DNA from: Nemopilema nomurai
Lineage: Eukaryota > Cnidaria > Scyphozoa > Rhizostomeae > Rhizostomatidae
Reading direction: 5' to 3'
NCBI GenBank assembly: GCA_003864495.1
Contig: ML133503.1
Coordinates: forward strand, 1,736,001 to 1,800,000
DNA: 64,000 nucleotides
The notes below the pieces were generated by a model. The model saw only the letters and a program-made list of their open reading frames with translations. It was not told the origin of the DNA and did no database searches. Shown here piece by piece: positions 1-12,917 of the stretch; within the stretch, counting starts at the first letter, position 1, and each line of letters begins with the position of its first letter. Made by a program: the position numbers and the translations under genes.

Positions 1-1148
1 ACATAGCTTACATTGCTTCTCGGAACCAGTTAAAATCTTCAAAATTTCTCTTCTGACGACTTGCTCTATGCTCGCTCCGTCCTTAATTGCTGCAATACCT
101 TCATTCGTTATACTTTTTAATAACTTTCCATCTGTTTTGAACATTTCGTTCAGCTATAAAATTTTTTTAAATAAAATTGATGAGAATCTTTAAGAGACTT
201 TACGAGAGAACAAAACAGAAAAAGTGGGTAGGTTATATTCGGCACTAAAAATTATTTGCGGTTTGAGTAAACACTTTTTTATATACAAAGCTATGATCGA
301 CAAAACATAAAAGGCAGTTCCTATACTTATTTTCATGCTAAGGATGTGGGGTGCGTACCTCTCTTGATTGCTTGTGACAATTATATATATATTTATGTTC
401 ATGCTCTGTTCAGATATGCAGCAGCAAGAAATGCTAACCTTTAATTTTTTGTTTCGGATCCGATCATCCACTATTCGTTTTACAATTAATGTTTACTCAT
501 AAGATTGTCAAAGATTTAGTCTAAAATTGCCTTAAAGAATAATATTCAAGCTTTTAAAACATAAAACAATTACCTTGGTGAGATACGGAAAGAAATTTCT
601 CGATGCCGTACTTGACGCTAAGCAATTTGATGCACGGCCAATAGCGTGGCATGTTGTAAACAAGCCAGGAAGCGGCTTGGTACAGCGAATGCCATCCCAT
701 AATGACTAAACTGGCAAGTAGGACGACCTCATGTCGGCGGGTATTTGATAAATTAACCTAGATGAATCAGAAAGATAATGGCTTGAGAAAAACTGTTTCA
801 TTCATGTTTCATTTGGAAAGTTTTGTGTGTTTCAGCTGTAAAAACTTACGTCAGGCAAACATGAAAGATGAAGTTTGTGCACTAAATAAGTAGATAGCTT
901 TTCAGGATGTAAGAATGTCAATTGTCAAAATTCACTTTGCTTTATAAAATAAAAATTTGAATTATTGTAACGAATTCTTATACAAACCTGAAATTGACGT
1001 CGGTTGTGGTGTATCCCAACGATTCGTGGTGGTATGATTGATGCTTTGGGACGCCATCTAAGATTTGCTGCAAGAAATCCCATTGCCAATCCTTCTTTCC
1101 CAGCAGGTCAATAAAAGCAAGAACATCTTCGGGCAGCCATTTGCTTTT
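1..1148 (-). CDS. Unrecognised multi-exon gene, 3' part (exon chain)
   Basis: Three consecutive exon-like blocks read on the minus strand: 1148-984, 757-574 and 153 to the window edge. Each starts after a good acceptor, and the first two end at good donors. The first encodes a stretch containing WLPEDVLAFIDLLGKKDW. With the donor at 983 it joins in phase to the second, which holds a hydrophobic, possibly membrane, segment (VVLLASLVIMGW). The third block is open to the edge in one frame, but the phase-consistent join gives a stop after about 18 residues, so the 3' end is unresolved. I do not recognise the family. The first block has a faint death-fold feel, which is only an impression. No start codon was found; it should lie at higher coordinates. 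Confidence 0.35.
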
Positions 1149-1374
1149 CTGTAAAAATGCCGAGTTGACACGCGTTTGTTATGTGGATGAGATGGTTCAA
1201 GCTTTGCGAAGCCCGTGGACAAATATGACTTGCTCTACAATGCTTTACGATTGAGAATTAAGGAGTTTCCTGTGCCACTGATCCTGTGCCTGTGCTCAAT
1301 GTACAATTATGGTTTATAATCAAGTCATATAAAATGATAACCTTGATGAACTCCTTGATCTCCTCTTTATCTTC

Positions 1375-3532
1375 TCAGTTTTCTGCAGACGATTCTACTA
1401 CCACTTCGCTGGCTGTTATAACGAATGGAGGAGAAGGAGAGTCATCTACTTTTCGGCGCTTGATGAAGGAGGATAGAACCTCATCAACCTCACTGACCTC
1501 ATTCTTTCAGGGCCAGCATTTAGGGATCGGAAATCCACAGAACATGGCCACCAACTAGGCCTGTTTGACACTTTCCAGCACGCGGGTGATACATCTACGA
1601 TTACACACGGTTGCTTGAATTTTTTCTTAAACATTACTAAAATAATGACATTACATTACTTAACTGATTATTGACTGGTAATTGTTAGAAGAAAAAAGTA
1701 AATTTTAAAATAAAATAAAAAGTGAAGTAAAAAATAAAGCAAAAAGAAAAGGAAAGAAAAAACAATGAAGTAAGGTGAAGTACAGGACAATTAAGTAAAG
1801 TTCATGTTACTTCTTGCGTATAATTTGCTGGCCTGATAACCTTCAGTATAAAATATTACATCCTTTCGTTAGTTAATCATTTATCATTTAAGCTGAATGT
1901 GCAATAGTAAAAATAGCTAACAAGTAACAATAATAAGAACATTAAGAAATTGTGGCGTTGATGCTGAAAAAGCATCCAACTGGTTTAAATACTCTTTCCT
2001 ATGTGCATCATACTTTTTACTTGAATATCTGGGATCATTCAATACCAACACAGATTTGCACAAAACCAACAGTAATACCTGGTGATTTCACAAGCTGACC
2101 AACTAACTTGCATTTATCCTGTACTGGCAGCGAAAATACTTCGTCTTTGCTGCTGGCTCCACTCACTGCTGTTGCCACCATCATCTATGGTTGCAATTTT
2201 CAATTTAAAATATGCTTGTGCAAATTCAATCTTGTCTGCTTTTTAAACTAAAATTTGTTGTGGTTGAATTCACAAATTTGTTTCTCGTTCAATTCTCAGT
2301 CGGAGTAGGGTAGTTCTGAAATGGTTTATGACTCAACAGCGATCAAGTGGTCAAGAGCAGAGGATTGTTCTCACTTCGAAGGATACAAGAATCAATGCTT
2401 CGTGTTTTTAGCCTTCACCCACTTATTGCCTACCATGTTCTCGTGTACCAAGTCTACATTTGAATAGCAGAGGCACTTACTACTTAACAAGATAGATCTT
2501 CGTGACAAACAGATTAAACTGATTTCTGTTTCTTTCAAATTAACCGTACATGCTTCAGTTACGAAAGTTAACACACCTGATTCTTTACTATCGCAGTTTT
2601 ACATTCCTTCTATTGCATATTCATAAAACTTTTGAAGAACAGTTTCATCCTTTGCAAACTTTTCAAACCATGTTGCTCCTTGAGAAGAATTATGATCATT
2701 AAAAGGCAAATTACAGTAGACAAGTTATCTAAACCTAGATTGTCAAAATTTATTTACCAGAATACTTCACCAATGGCTCGCCATTCTTGTCAAATAGCAG
2801 CATTAAAGCCACAGTAACTAAGCATTGAATGTCAGAAAAAAACTGAAAAATGTATATAACAAAGGATTTAGTGCAAAATGTCACAGTACATTAATGTGCA
2901 TTAACTATGTTCTGGGGTCAAAAGAAAACTTTAGGATGTAAGAGCACTTGGATTAAGAACATTTTCAATAACAAACAAATGTGCATGGACATAACAAGTG
3001 TGCTTGATAATAAATTTATACTATTCTGTTAATATTATCTTATATACCTATTGAACTTTATCTTTTTTTCTGTGCAAATTTCAGTTTTCAAAGGTTGTTC
3101 TTAAAAAGCAAGTATCTTAAATTATAAGGATGTCACAATGAAGTAGATACAATTACTAGCTAATGAATTACCAAAAGTGGAGTAGACTTATAAGGGAATT
3201 TGCAATAAAACCAAATGAAAGTAAGTGCAATTAACAACAATTGTGAAATAATAATAATTAAATATTAATTGTCCAAACATTTTTTTGCAGTTTGTTTTAA
3301 TCTGTCATTATCCTTTCCATTTCTGATTTAGTCACAATGGCACCATGCAACTGAGCTGAGTTAACTTAAATGAAGAAGTGGAACCAGAAAATGGGAAAAA
3401 ACGATTTATGATGATGATGATGACATCATTGATTACCTTTTTTTCCAGACTTGCAAGCTGGTATTTCGAGAACTTATTTCTCTCTCCTTTCTCTTCAACG
3501 AACTCTGCTCTTGAAGGCCCTCTTTTCCTTTT
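1375..3532 (-). CDS. Unrecognised gene: scattered candidate exons
   Basis: Four exon-like blocks with splice signals lie on the minus strand: 3532-3437 (basic, begins KRKRGPSRAEFVEEKGER), 2817-2758 (holds LLFDKNGEPLVKYS), 2184-2079 (opens with two ATG codons, ends before a gtatta donor) and 1503-1375, which ends in a stop and is charged (IKRRKVDDSPSPP). The last could be a nuclear, disordered C-terminus. The phases of neighbouring blocks do not all chain, so exons are missing or the blocks belong to more than one gene. No family is recognised. Sequence between the blocks looks like intron, and nothing else is visible there. Confidence 0.25.
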
Positions 3533-4021
3533 CTGCATAAACCCATAAATTTTTTAAATTTTTAAAAAATGAACAAGATGTTGCATTGATAAGATGCTTT
3601 CTTCTAAAAGTTCCTACAAAAACAAAGCATCGATTTTGTGGGTGCTTTTAACTTTTATGCATATGGTTTGCAGCATAAAGAAGCACAATTTTCAAACAAA
3701 AACTGTTTGGGTTTGAGTTTTCATATGAAATAAAACAAAATTAAACATAGCACGCAAGTTACAATGTAATTTCAACTAAAAATCAGTTTAGCAACAAAAT
3801 TTACATTCGGTTCTTCGTTTTGCATCTTATCGGTGCAAATACCAGCACTAGACTTGTCTGTAGAGTTTGCCCTTGTAAAGATTTCTCTCTCGAATCAGGT
3901 AAAGCAGATAACCAAGCACTTAAGTTCCGACCTCGTGTTCGTTTGACCCAAATTTCTTCGTTCCTTCCTGGAAACGCGGCTGGCTTTCCTATGTCGTAAA
4001 ATGGCAGCCGCCACAGTCATA

Positions 4022-5795
4022 TCAGGATATTCGCAGTTTATTTCACAATTCAGTGATATCAGCGAGCCCTTGCGAAATTCAACAAAGAAAAACATTGACT
4101 AGTGACAAGGTTATTGCATATTTTGACCAGACAAAACAAACTGAGTTGTTTACGGATGCTTCGCCTACAGGCCTTTCGGCTATTTTATCGCAAACTACAC
4201 CTGGCCAAGCAGACAGAAAAGTCGTAGCCTACGCGTATACGCAAGCCGATTGCTCTCTGATGTAGAAAGAAGGTACTCGCAAACCGAAAAGAGGCATTGA
4301 TATGGTGCAAAATTCAAGCTATTTACAGATTGCAAGCCAGTCGAACTTATCTTGTCTAACCCGAAATCACTACCGCCCGCCAGAATTGAACGCTGGAATT
4401 TACGTGTTCAGGATTACGATTTGAAATTGTTTATAAACAAGGAGCTCAAAACCCTTCGGATTTTTCATCAAGACGCCGGATTCGGATTCAACGGGTAAAT
4501 CTCAGTCATCTACAGCCGACAAATACGTCAATTTTCTCGCTCGTCATGCTGTTCCGAAGTCTATGGACTATAAATAAATTCAAGATGCCACATTTGCAGA
4601 CCAAACCTTGGAAGCGCTAATATGCATTATTAATGATAATTCTTGGAACAACATTCGAAGTATGCAAATACCTGACGTTGATAGGAAACGAAACGAATTA
4701 CTGTCAATTATGATGCAAGCCTGATTTTGCGAGGATCACGGATTGTTTATCCTAAATCTCTCCCCCATAGAATCATAGAAATTGCTCACGAAGGACATCA
4801 AGGGATCGTCAAAACCAAACAACTTCTACGAGAGAAAATTTGATTTCCTAACATCGATAAATCTGTCAACGATAAGCTTGCAAACTGTTTACCATGCCAA
4901 GCCATTGGTCCGGAAAATAGGCCTGCACCATTACAGATGAACGAATTGCCTCCGAAGTCCCGGCATACTGTACATATTGATCACTGTGGAGCATTTCCTA
5001 CCGGAGAATATATTCTCATGGTCATGTTAAAAGTGACAATGGCCAACATTTGACAGTGCTGACATCAAGGATTGCATGAAAGAAAATCGCAAACATTTTC
5101 AACCCATAACACCCAAAATTCTAAAGCCATCAAAGCAGCACAAGTGGAGGGGAGAAATTGGAAAAAAAGGCTTTATAGATTCGTTCTAAATTACTGTGCC
5201 ACTAAATTATTGGATCGGAAAAAAGGAGCTAAGGAACGTAAAATGAGTATTGGCAATCTGGTACTAATTCAAAAAAGAACGAGAAACAAATTAACATCCA
5301 AATTCGATCCGAAGCCTTTTCGTATAGTACAAATAAAAAGAATGATGATCGCAGCTTGTAGAAATGAACAGTACGTAACAAGGAACATTTCATTTTTCAA
5401 GCCAATTCAGGAAAGAAAGGATTTGGAATTTTATAATGATGCGGATTATGAAGAATCATTAGAAATGCCTGCGACCGGAGAAGGACAGCAAGAAGAAGCA
5501 AACACCCAGAACAACACCAGATATCCACAAAGAATAAGAGGAAGAATTTAAAGATATGGACAAAGCATTTACGATACATAAGCAGAAAGAACTGTGAGTT
5601 TAATGCTTTCACTTATTTTTTTCGATTTTCAGAAGCTTAAAAAAATGTTTTGTTGTCATGTAGACCTAGTCATCTTACCGTTAGAAAAATTGGACTTGCT
5701 AATTTGAACTTTAGTTAACTTTATATTTTAGCCCCAGACACAAATCTGAAGAAAGGGGGAGATGCAATGTTTTTGAATAAATTAACATATTTTAC
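4022..5795 (+). mobile_element. Ty3/gypsy LTR retrotransposon remnant
   Basis: A broken plus-strand pol region. At 4030-4265 is the end of reverse transcriptase leading into RNase H (a stretch with LFTDASPTGLSAIL). At 4735-5020 is the integrase zinc-binding region (two His, then CLPCQ) and the start of the integrase core. At 5072-5551 is a basic C-terminal part ending in a YPQRIR-type tail. Several stops and shifts interrupt it, and most of the integrase core is missing. A purine-rich tract near 5748-5765 resembles a polypurine primer site, so the sequence after it may be the start of a 3' LTR. The 5' half (gag, protease, most of RT) is absent. It is inactive by inspection. Confidence 0.7.
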
Positions 5796-5871
5796 CTAAC
5801 AGTACTTGGAGTGAGTTGTAGAGGACAAGGGGATGGAGCAGAGCATGTATTAATATGTAAGCACAGGATTA

Positions 5872-5986
5872 GGCCCTTTTTAACAACATAAAATGGCCCT
5901 TTTTAACAACATAAAATGGCCCTTTTTAACAACATAAAATGGCCCTTTTTAACAACATAAAATGGCCCTTTTTAACAACATAACTG
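5872..5986. repeat. 23-bp minisatellite, 5 copies
   Basis: Five head-to-tail, near-identical copies of a 23-bp unit beginning ggccctttttaacaac. They lie just after the putative polypurine tract of the gypsy remnant, so they may belong to its LTR. The perfect identity suggests recent expansion by slippage. Confidence 0.85.
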
Positions 5987-6455
5987 CAAGTACATCAAAG
6001 AATGAGCGCAATTTGCTATAGCCTTGAACAATGTCAGTAATAAGTCCTTTACTGGAAATATTACAAACTACGCCTTTCCCAAGCTTTTCTATTCTAGAAT
6101 AGTTTGGTCCTTATATACAGCTGCAAGCTATAAAACATATCCAATAATGCATCAACAGGCCATTGCTTGGCTTAGCTAAATACGGCTTCTCTTCACAAGT
6201 CTCCAAAACTCAGGCAAAAACTCCACAAGAACTGCTGTGTGCTTGTGACGGGAGATGTTTTGGCCATATCAACTTCCAATCACAAGTGTTGATGGAATCG
6301 ATTACAACAATGCATTTGGCTTTCGGATAAATAGCTGAAACGATCCAATGACTTTGGTTGCAATGAAGTGGCACAATAATTGCATATTGTCAAAGTAGGT
6401 CCTCTTTCTGCAAGAAATAGCTGCATTCAGCGAAATAGAACTGGCCACGACATAT

Positions 6456-9400
6456 TCAGTCTATGAATAACGTAGATGTTGTAAAAACATCTGCATGCTT
6501 TCCCAACAACGCGAAAAGAAATTGGGTTGTCATGTCTCCGTTCATGTATCTGCCATCACAAATTGTTCTTGCGTCCTCCAGGCTTAATTGACGAGAAGCT
6601 GGAGCTAGCAGTCCAAACCAGAACTTCCCAGCGAAGTTTCTTTCCACTGCTGACAAGAGGTTCTCGTTTTCTTGATTGTAGCTGCTGTTATCCATCTCCA
6701 AGAAGTAAACCAACACATGGACTGATGCACGAATTGTTTCTATACTAAGGAGGCTGTCAGCTTTCCTCCTTTTGACAGTTTTGTCATCATAGGTCGTAAC
6801 ACAGTCATTATTAAAAATATGACATGCGTAATGGCCTTCTGTATTTGTAAATGCGTAGTGGCTAATAGCCGCCTGCAACCTGTAGTTGTATGCCTTGTCT
6901 GTACCCGTTGCAGCGTATCTCGTTAGCTCTAAGGTCCTTCGGGTGATTGCTTGTGTCTTGTTGATGCGGCATCTGCTCAACTGCCATTCACCTCTCTTAA
7001 GGTTTACTACAAGCACGGTTGGAAAATTTTGACAAACGTTGCTTCGACGACAAAGGACGATTTGCAAGTTGGCTCACAGACGGTTTCTGTAATGGTCTTA
7101 TCATTTTCAATAAAATTCCGCGCGTGGACGACCAGATCAAGTCTGGTAAGGTACATTTAATACTGTGGAACAGAGACATTTGATACCGTATTACGGTAGC
7201 ATGCCTCAGCAAAACCCTTACACTTTATGCAGTGGCGCAGCTCTGTGAAAACAATTCTGAAGTCGTTGACCATCCTCTCACTCGGAATTCTTTCGAAGTA
7301 GTGAGTTATCAAGCAGGTGCAAAATTTTAGTGCATCCTTCTGCTCCATGTTGCGAGGGTCAAATGATTGGGCATCAAGAAGAATTTGAAGTTGTTTCATT
7401 TGTCTTAGTGTTAATGGTGACTTTGACTGCTTGGCAAGGCTTACTTTTATGGGCGTAAGTAACTGGGGAACTTCAAGGCTAGAGCTTCCGTCATATGACA
7501 GCAGTAGGTCTATATACCTGTACCGCAAACTTAGTGGATTACAGAATTGAGCCAGCAATTGAACGACATGTTTTTAATTCCACGAAAATGGTTAAACTTA
7601 TGTCAGACCTTTCGATCACATCTGACAAGAACGTGTGGTTCTTTATCGTTTCCAGTGCCTCACTCTCAAAGGTTGAAAGTTCGTCATTCAATTCCTTAAT
7701 GTCCTTCCTCGAATCGCCATTCCCTTCTTCTTTGCAGTGCTCCATATAGTTCAGTAGCGTACGGTAGATTTTCCCAATGCATTTATCACAATGGTATCTA
7801 GGCGTCATCTTCTAAAGAAACTCACCATCCGTCTTGATGCATGTATTATGGTACCAATCTTCGCAAAGATTACATTGCACCATTAAGGGATCTGCTGCCC
7901 TATAGGGCTCACGGCAGATGCAATAGCCAAGTTGCTGCTGATGTGGACGTGGTGTGCTTAAGCGGGATTTCTCATGGTCCGATAGCCTTGTGAATCTCCT
8001 CTGCAGATCTTTCAAGCACTTTTCAGGAGTTTCGCGAAGTGCCGATACAGACGGCCATTGCTCCATTTGAATACTTGAAAACGCATATTGTCCATTGTCG
8101 AACTAACTTTGGACCCCTTAATGCCACTGAAATCTAAATTTCTTTTTGTGTTTACAACAGGTCTACAGCTTACGGGTGTCAACGAAGGCTCTCGATACTT
8201 GCCACTCGCAATCGAAGCCTTTTTGGGATTCCAATCTCGACCCTTTCTTCTGCCACATCTGTTCCTCCTCAGCCTCAACAGCATTGTCAACATCAATCAA
8301 ATGCTCCGTATCTGCAAGACACCGTGGTGTTGTTTTATCTAAATTTCCTAACCCCTTGCAACTTATTTTCGCACTTGCACAACCAACCCTAACCTTATCT
8401 ATGTACTGTCTTCTTAAACCTTGAAGATCCTTAAAGTGCTGGTAAATGAACCTATCAGCTGGGACTGACGAATCTTGAAAGGATTGTTTGACAAAACTGA
8501 AGTAGTTCTCTGCGTATGAATTAGTACTTGTTTTGTCCATGAATGTTTTCCCTATAATTTTTGTAGTATCATCGCTCATTTTTGCAGTTTGCCTCGACTT
8601 CAACATGATGCGTTTGCCTCGACTTCAACATTAAAACATGTAGGGGAGTAACGCGCGGCGAAGGTATTCCATGTACGTAGGAAAATAATATTTATTCTGC
8701 AACTCCGATGCTTCAGCGCAGTCCTCCAGTTCAATACGATCAAACATGGCATCCAAGTGTCCCGTCAGCTTGATTTTAGAAATGTGATCAATTAGCTTCT
8801 CCTGGAAATCTAAACTCGCATCACTAGAAGTGTATGTCTCCTCAACGTTATAATTATTCACAGTATCACTTAGTTGCTGAAGCGCAACTTTCAACTGAGA
8901 GGTTATTCGCCTTGACATAAAAATTATATATGCCAGCTGGATTATGGTTAGAGCATCTTCAATACAGTCAACATTCAACAAAAGCCAAACAATTCTCACG
9001 GCGATATGTTTTTTGATTCCGAATTCTCTTTGCTATGCTTTTGCAATTTTTTCTTAATGTTTGTGGCATTTGCTTTCATCAAGTGTGCGGCACAAACTAA
9101 TGCCAGTGTTAAAGGCTCCATATTAGTCTGAACTTCGCTTTTGCCGAACACAAGGTCATAGCATCGGTTCAAATAAGCGGGCAGAGATAGTCCGTTAAAA
9201 ACGGATACTACAGCTGATAATATGGCTATGCTAAAGTCAGACATTATAGCAACTGGTGACACATTTTTTCCAAATACCTGCCTCTCTTTTTCTTGGAGTA
9301 TGGTAAAGAGTCTGCTTATTGCACCAGCTGTGTGCGCAGATGGGACTAACTCGCATAGCGGCACAGGTGGTGTCCTGCCGAACGGATTGCGCGTCGTTAA

Positions 9401-10493
9401 GGAGTACAATAGAATTCTTTTGAGTCTCTCTATTTTTTCAATAATTGAACCAGTGGCATCTACAATATCTTCCTGTGCAACATCTCTGTACAAGTATACG
9501 CTGCCCTCATCTAGCATGACAAGACTAAAGGATTCATTTGTAATGTCGCAGGATTGGATATACCCAGGCACTTTCAGTACATGCATTGCGCATTTTTGCA
9601 CGATACCTGATTCACTCCTAATCCTTTTGTCGCAGGCTCCTTCGCATTGCCAACAAATCTAAATCTTTCTTGACTGAACTAGATTCAGAAGAAATGTTTT
9701 GGAATGCTTTTGGGGTTACACCGCAGCCAGATCTGTTTCCTGTCGCGTATGGCCACTTCTCTATTTCTCTTAGTATCTCTCTACTTAAGAGCCGTTTACC
9801 TTCCAGCGTCTCTTATCTTATGTCTTTCTGTTGTTGCCAGTCTTCTTGCTCGTAAATAAGCCGGGTCGTGACTGATTTCCCCTTTGAATAGAATTGAAGC
9901 CACACTCTCGGGTTCATCAAAAATTTGCAACAGCGCTTTACAACTGCATGGAGGTATGGTGCAAATTGCATGACACTTACAAATTGGACTTCTATGCTTC
10001 TCGGTGCTTATTGAAATATGTTGTCCACTCTCCTGCAAAGCTACGTGTGCCATTTGAGCAGCAAACAATGGGTAATTCCCGCCAGCTTGGGTCCAGATCA
10101 GTTGATACATCCCTCTCCATTAAACTTGTAGTGTTTCTTTGACTTCTATGCATGCATGACTCTGATAAAATACTAGCAGTGTCTTTGGAAAAAGCCTACT
10201 TTCGAAAATAAATTATCAGTCAGTGCATGGGGATGGTCAATCGTTTCAGTCAAATCTGCTTTACTTTCATTATTGAAATCTTCCTCCTGAAAACTATGTT
10301 TCTGCATTTTCACTGCTTTATGTTGTGCTTCATTTGATGTTACTATGGATTCTTTACGGTCATCAAAATCATCAACGCATTCATCATCACTCGTAGATGA
10401 TTCACGGCCTTCCTCTTCTGCCAGGATTCGGCAAGCTATCTTTGAACAAACAGAAGAGCACATTGCTGTTGCACATTGCTGCTGTTCACGCAT
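6456..10493 (-). pseudogene. Broken transposase-like + PHD finger + USP deubiquitinase composite gene
   Basis: A long minus-strand coding region kept in pieces in all three frames. In 5'-3' order: an acidic N-terminus (10493-10173), further coding to about 9670, a core (9601-8996) with an IMSDFS...FN motif like the first acidic motif of some DDE transposases, then 8999-8163 with NSYAENYFSFVKQ. A PHD finger follows at about 7920-7775 (CxxC, CxxC, WYHNTC, then HCDKC past one stop). Last is a ubiquitin-specific protease domain: Cys box at 7581-7534 (reads NCWLNSV), QxDA box near 7370-7325, His box GHYACHIF near 6840-6815 and a final YDD...VLVYFL. In USP enzymes the Cys and His boxes form the protease active site. 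At least six frame changes and a stop argue for a pseudogene, since nearby genes are intact. The transposase family is not identified (KDZ/Zisupton-like is a guess). Confidence 0.6.
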
Positions 10494-12655
10494 ACTATGA
10501 GTGTTTTTAGCATAACGTTGTCAACTATTCCACAGCATAACTTTTTTTGCAAACGATTCTCTGGAATTGCTGTAATTTTCAGGCATCAATCCAACATGTG
10601 CCTGCTTATTATATTCAGTACCAATGTCGACAAAGTTTTCGTTATGAAATCTTCAAATTCTTCTCATTTTTGAAGCCGTTATTCTGTTTTCTTTTGTGCT
10701 TAGCGATTATTTTTGCTTCACGTCTCAAACTTAAAGTGGGCCGCAAATGTAGATATGTATGTAGATATGTGAAAGCTTGTATGCTTCGACGTACCTGGGA
10801 AAAACGTATAAACATGAAGCGGAGTTTGTTGAAAAAAATTTAATTCATCCATGACTTTTCTTTTATCTCTATGTTGTGATAAGTAATGTCGCTTTTAAAA
10901 ACGGTTTTTAACAGCACTTTTTATAGATGGCGCCAAGCAAATCGAGCTAACAATTTAAACCCCCCTCCCCCCTCCCTCACAAATACTCTCTTTACCTAAA
11001 TGTTGGTTCTAACTCAATCCCATAAATTGTTTGTGTGAAAATACATATTCATAGAATTTTACGTATAAAATTGACTATTTAAGTATGGATTTTGATGATT
11101 AATCATTGTTCACTAGCATAGCCATATAACGAGTGCTATTAATTTAGCAGCTCAATATCGATGGCCCAACTTCCCACTGCGCCTTATACATTAACAGAAC
11201 ATTTACGCCCAATTTTCGCTTCTTTTCTAGTTGTGGTTTTCCTTGCTTAGAGCCTATCTGAGGAATATCTATTAATGAGCAAAATAATCTATATCTGATA
11301 ACCTACCAATCACTCACAATCAAAACTGTAAGCAGAAATTTCTGCGTGTGGCAGTAATACAGGGTCCTCATAGGTCAAGGGTTTGGAAAATTTTTGAGGT
11401 GGCAGGAGAAAATTTCAAACAACAAACAAATATTTTGTCACATTAATGGTTAGAAATAGTTCAAAAACATTCTAAACATGGTACTGATAGGACTGTGAAA
11501 TATCTGACTGAAGGGGAGGTTTTGTGGGGAATCCAAGGCCGCGTTGGTATAAATTTTTATTCCCTGTGACACACTGAATAGATTCACAAAAGTGCGTCTC
11601 TTTCAACGCTATGATAAGGTACGTTTTCCAGCTTAGGCCCGTATAGTTATTCTCCAAAGATATAAACAATACGTCGTGTTTATGTATCCATCGAATCCTC
11701 AACTAAAAACTGAACACCTACAGCAAGCTACGTTACCCTTATATACTCTTCAACAAGAAATTTCTAGAATAAACTCGTACAATATCACGTGTGGAGGAAT
11801 ACAATCTTGAATAAGCAAGTTACAGCATCTTACGTAAGGCTAACTCTGGAAGGTTCTGGAATTATTTTATTATTAGTCAACTTGTCTAGCGTGTTCTTCT
11901 TATTTAGCATTGTTAATAATTTACTAGAAAGGTCCAGTTCACCACAGTTTTAGGCCGAATCACTCATTCAGTGAAGCTGCCACATAAGAAGTTTACATCA
12001 GAGGTTGACTTGAAAAAGCCATAATAGTGCCAATACCTTTATAATTGTTGGTAAAATATAAAAACCTGATCAAATAACTAGTCCAAGGTCTTGGAGCTTT
12101 CGTTAGCTAGGTCGTTTGCGTTGGCCATACTTCCTGTTTTCCTCAACGTGAAGCCATCTATGAAGCCCCAAAACGAGATTCATTTTCAGCCTACTCCGAG
12201 GTTGGAAGAAGAAAATTTTCTGCTTATTTCTTAATTGTTTCAGCCAACTTGGTGTTAATATATTCATGAAATTCAATCTGGAACAACAAAAACTGGTTAT
12301 AAAGAAATCTTGATACAAATCCTATGCGTTTTTTAGCGATGCGTTTTGTAGCGATGCGTTAAAATGGTTACACAAAAAACTTTCTTGCTTCATAAAATTT
12401 GCACTCTTTAAATTATTTTCGCAATTTGTGCTCTCAGAGCACTCCAATAATCCGAACTTCACTCCTCAACCCCTTCCGCGACTCCACTGCTAAATTCTAA
12501 ATATGAGTGAATATAATTAAGTGGATATAATAGGGAGAAAAATCGTTTCTCCCTAAAAATGCTAACGATTCAAATACAAGTGCAAGTGCAAAAGCCAATA
12601 TTTGAGTGCATTATAAGCTTTGATTAACATACATACAGCTAATTAACATTAAAAC
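10494..12655. other. No recognisable gene
   Basis: AT-rich sequence with only short, low-complexity open frames. A C-rich run at about 10962-10977 is the only compositional feature noticed. I see no exon with convincing splice sites, no RNA gene and no transposon end. Confidence 0.5.
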
Positions 12656-12689
12656 AGCTAGCTTGGGAACCTTTAAAAAGCCTGGTTCT

Positions 12690-12835
12690 GATATGTCGCC
12701 GATCATCGCCGATGAAGGCCTTGCGATGCTTGCGATATATGAGAACATGAGATTTGGTACGTCTCCGATCATCGCCGATGAACCTAAAAAGTTTGTTTCT
12801 TGCGATCGTCGGCGATGATCGCCGATGGGAAATTT
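12690..12835. repeat. Fold-back cluster of a near-palindromic CGATCATCGCCGATG motif
   Basis: The motif occurs three times (near 12700, 12765 and, inverted, 12810). The phrase atgagaaca recurs beside two of the copies. Direct and inverted copies lie 80 bp upstream of the MADF gene, as expected for terminal or subterminal repeats of a DNA transposon. Exact element ends and a target duplication were not found. Confidence 0.6.
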
Positions 12836-12917
12836 TATATGAGAACACCATCTGGGTCAATCGGCGCTCATTTCTAGTGCTCAGTCTACCTCCATGATTA
12901 CACGTGCGTCGAGCAAA

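Noticed and set aside
7812..8066. Independent host PHD-finger gene
   Set aside because: The finger has no own start or splice sites, and its last CxxC pair lies beyond a stop in continuous sequence with the USP part, so it belongs to the larger broken gene.
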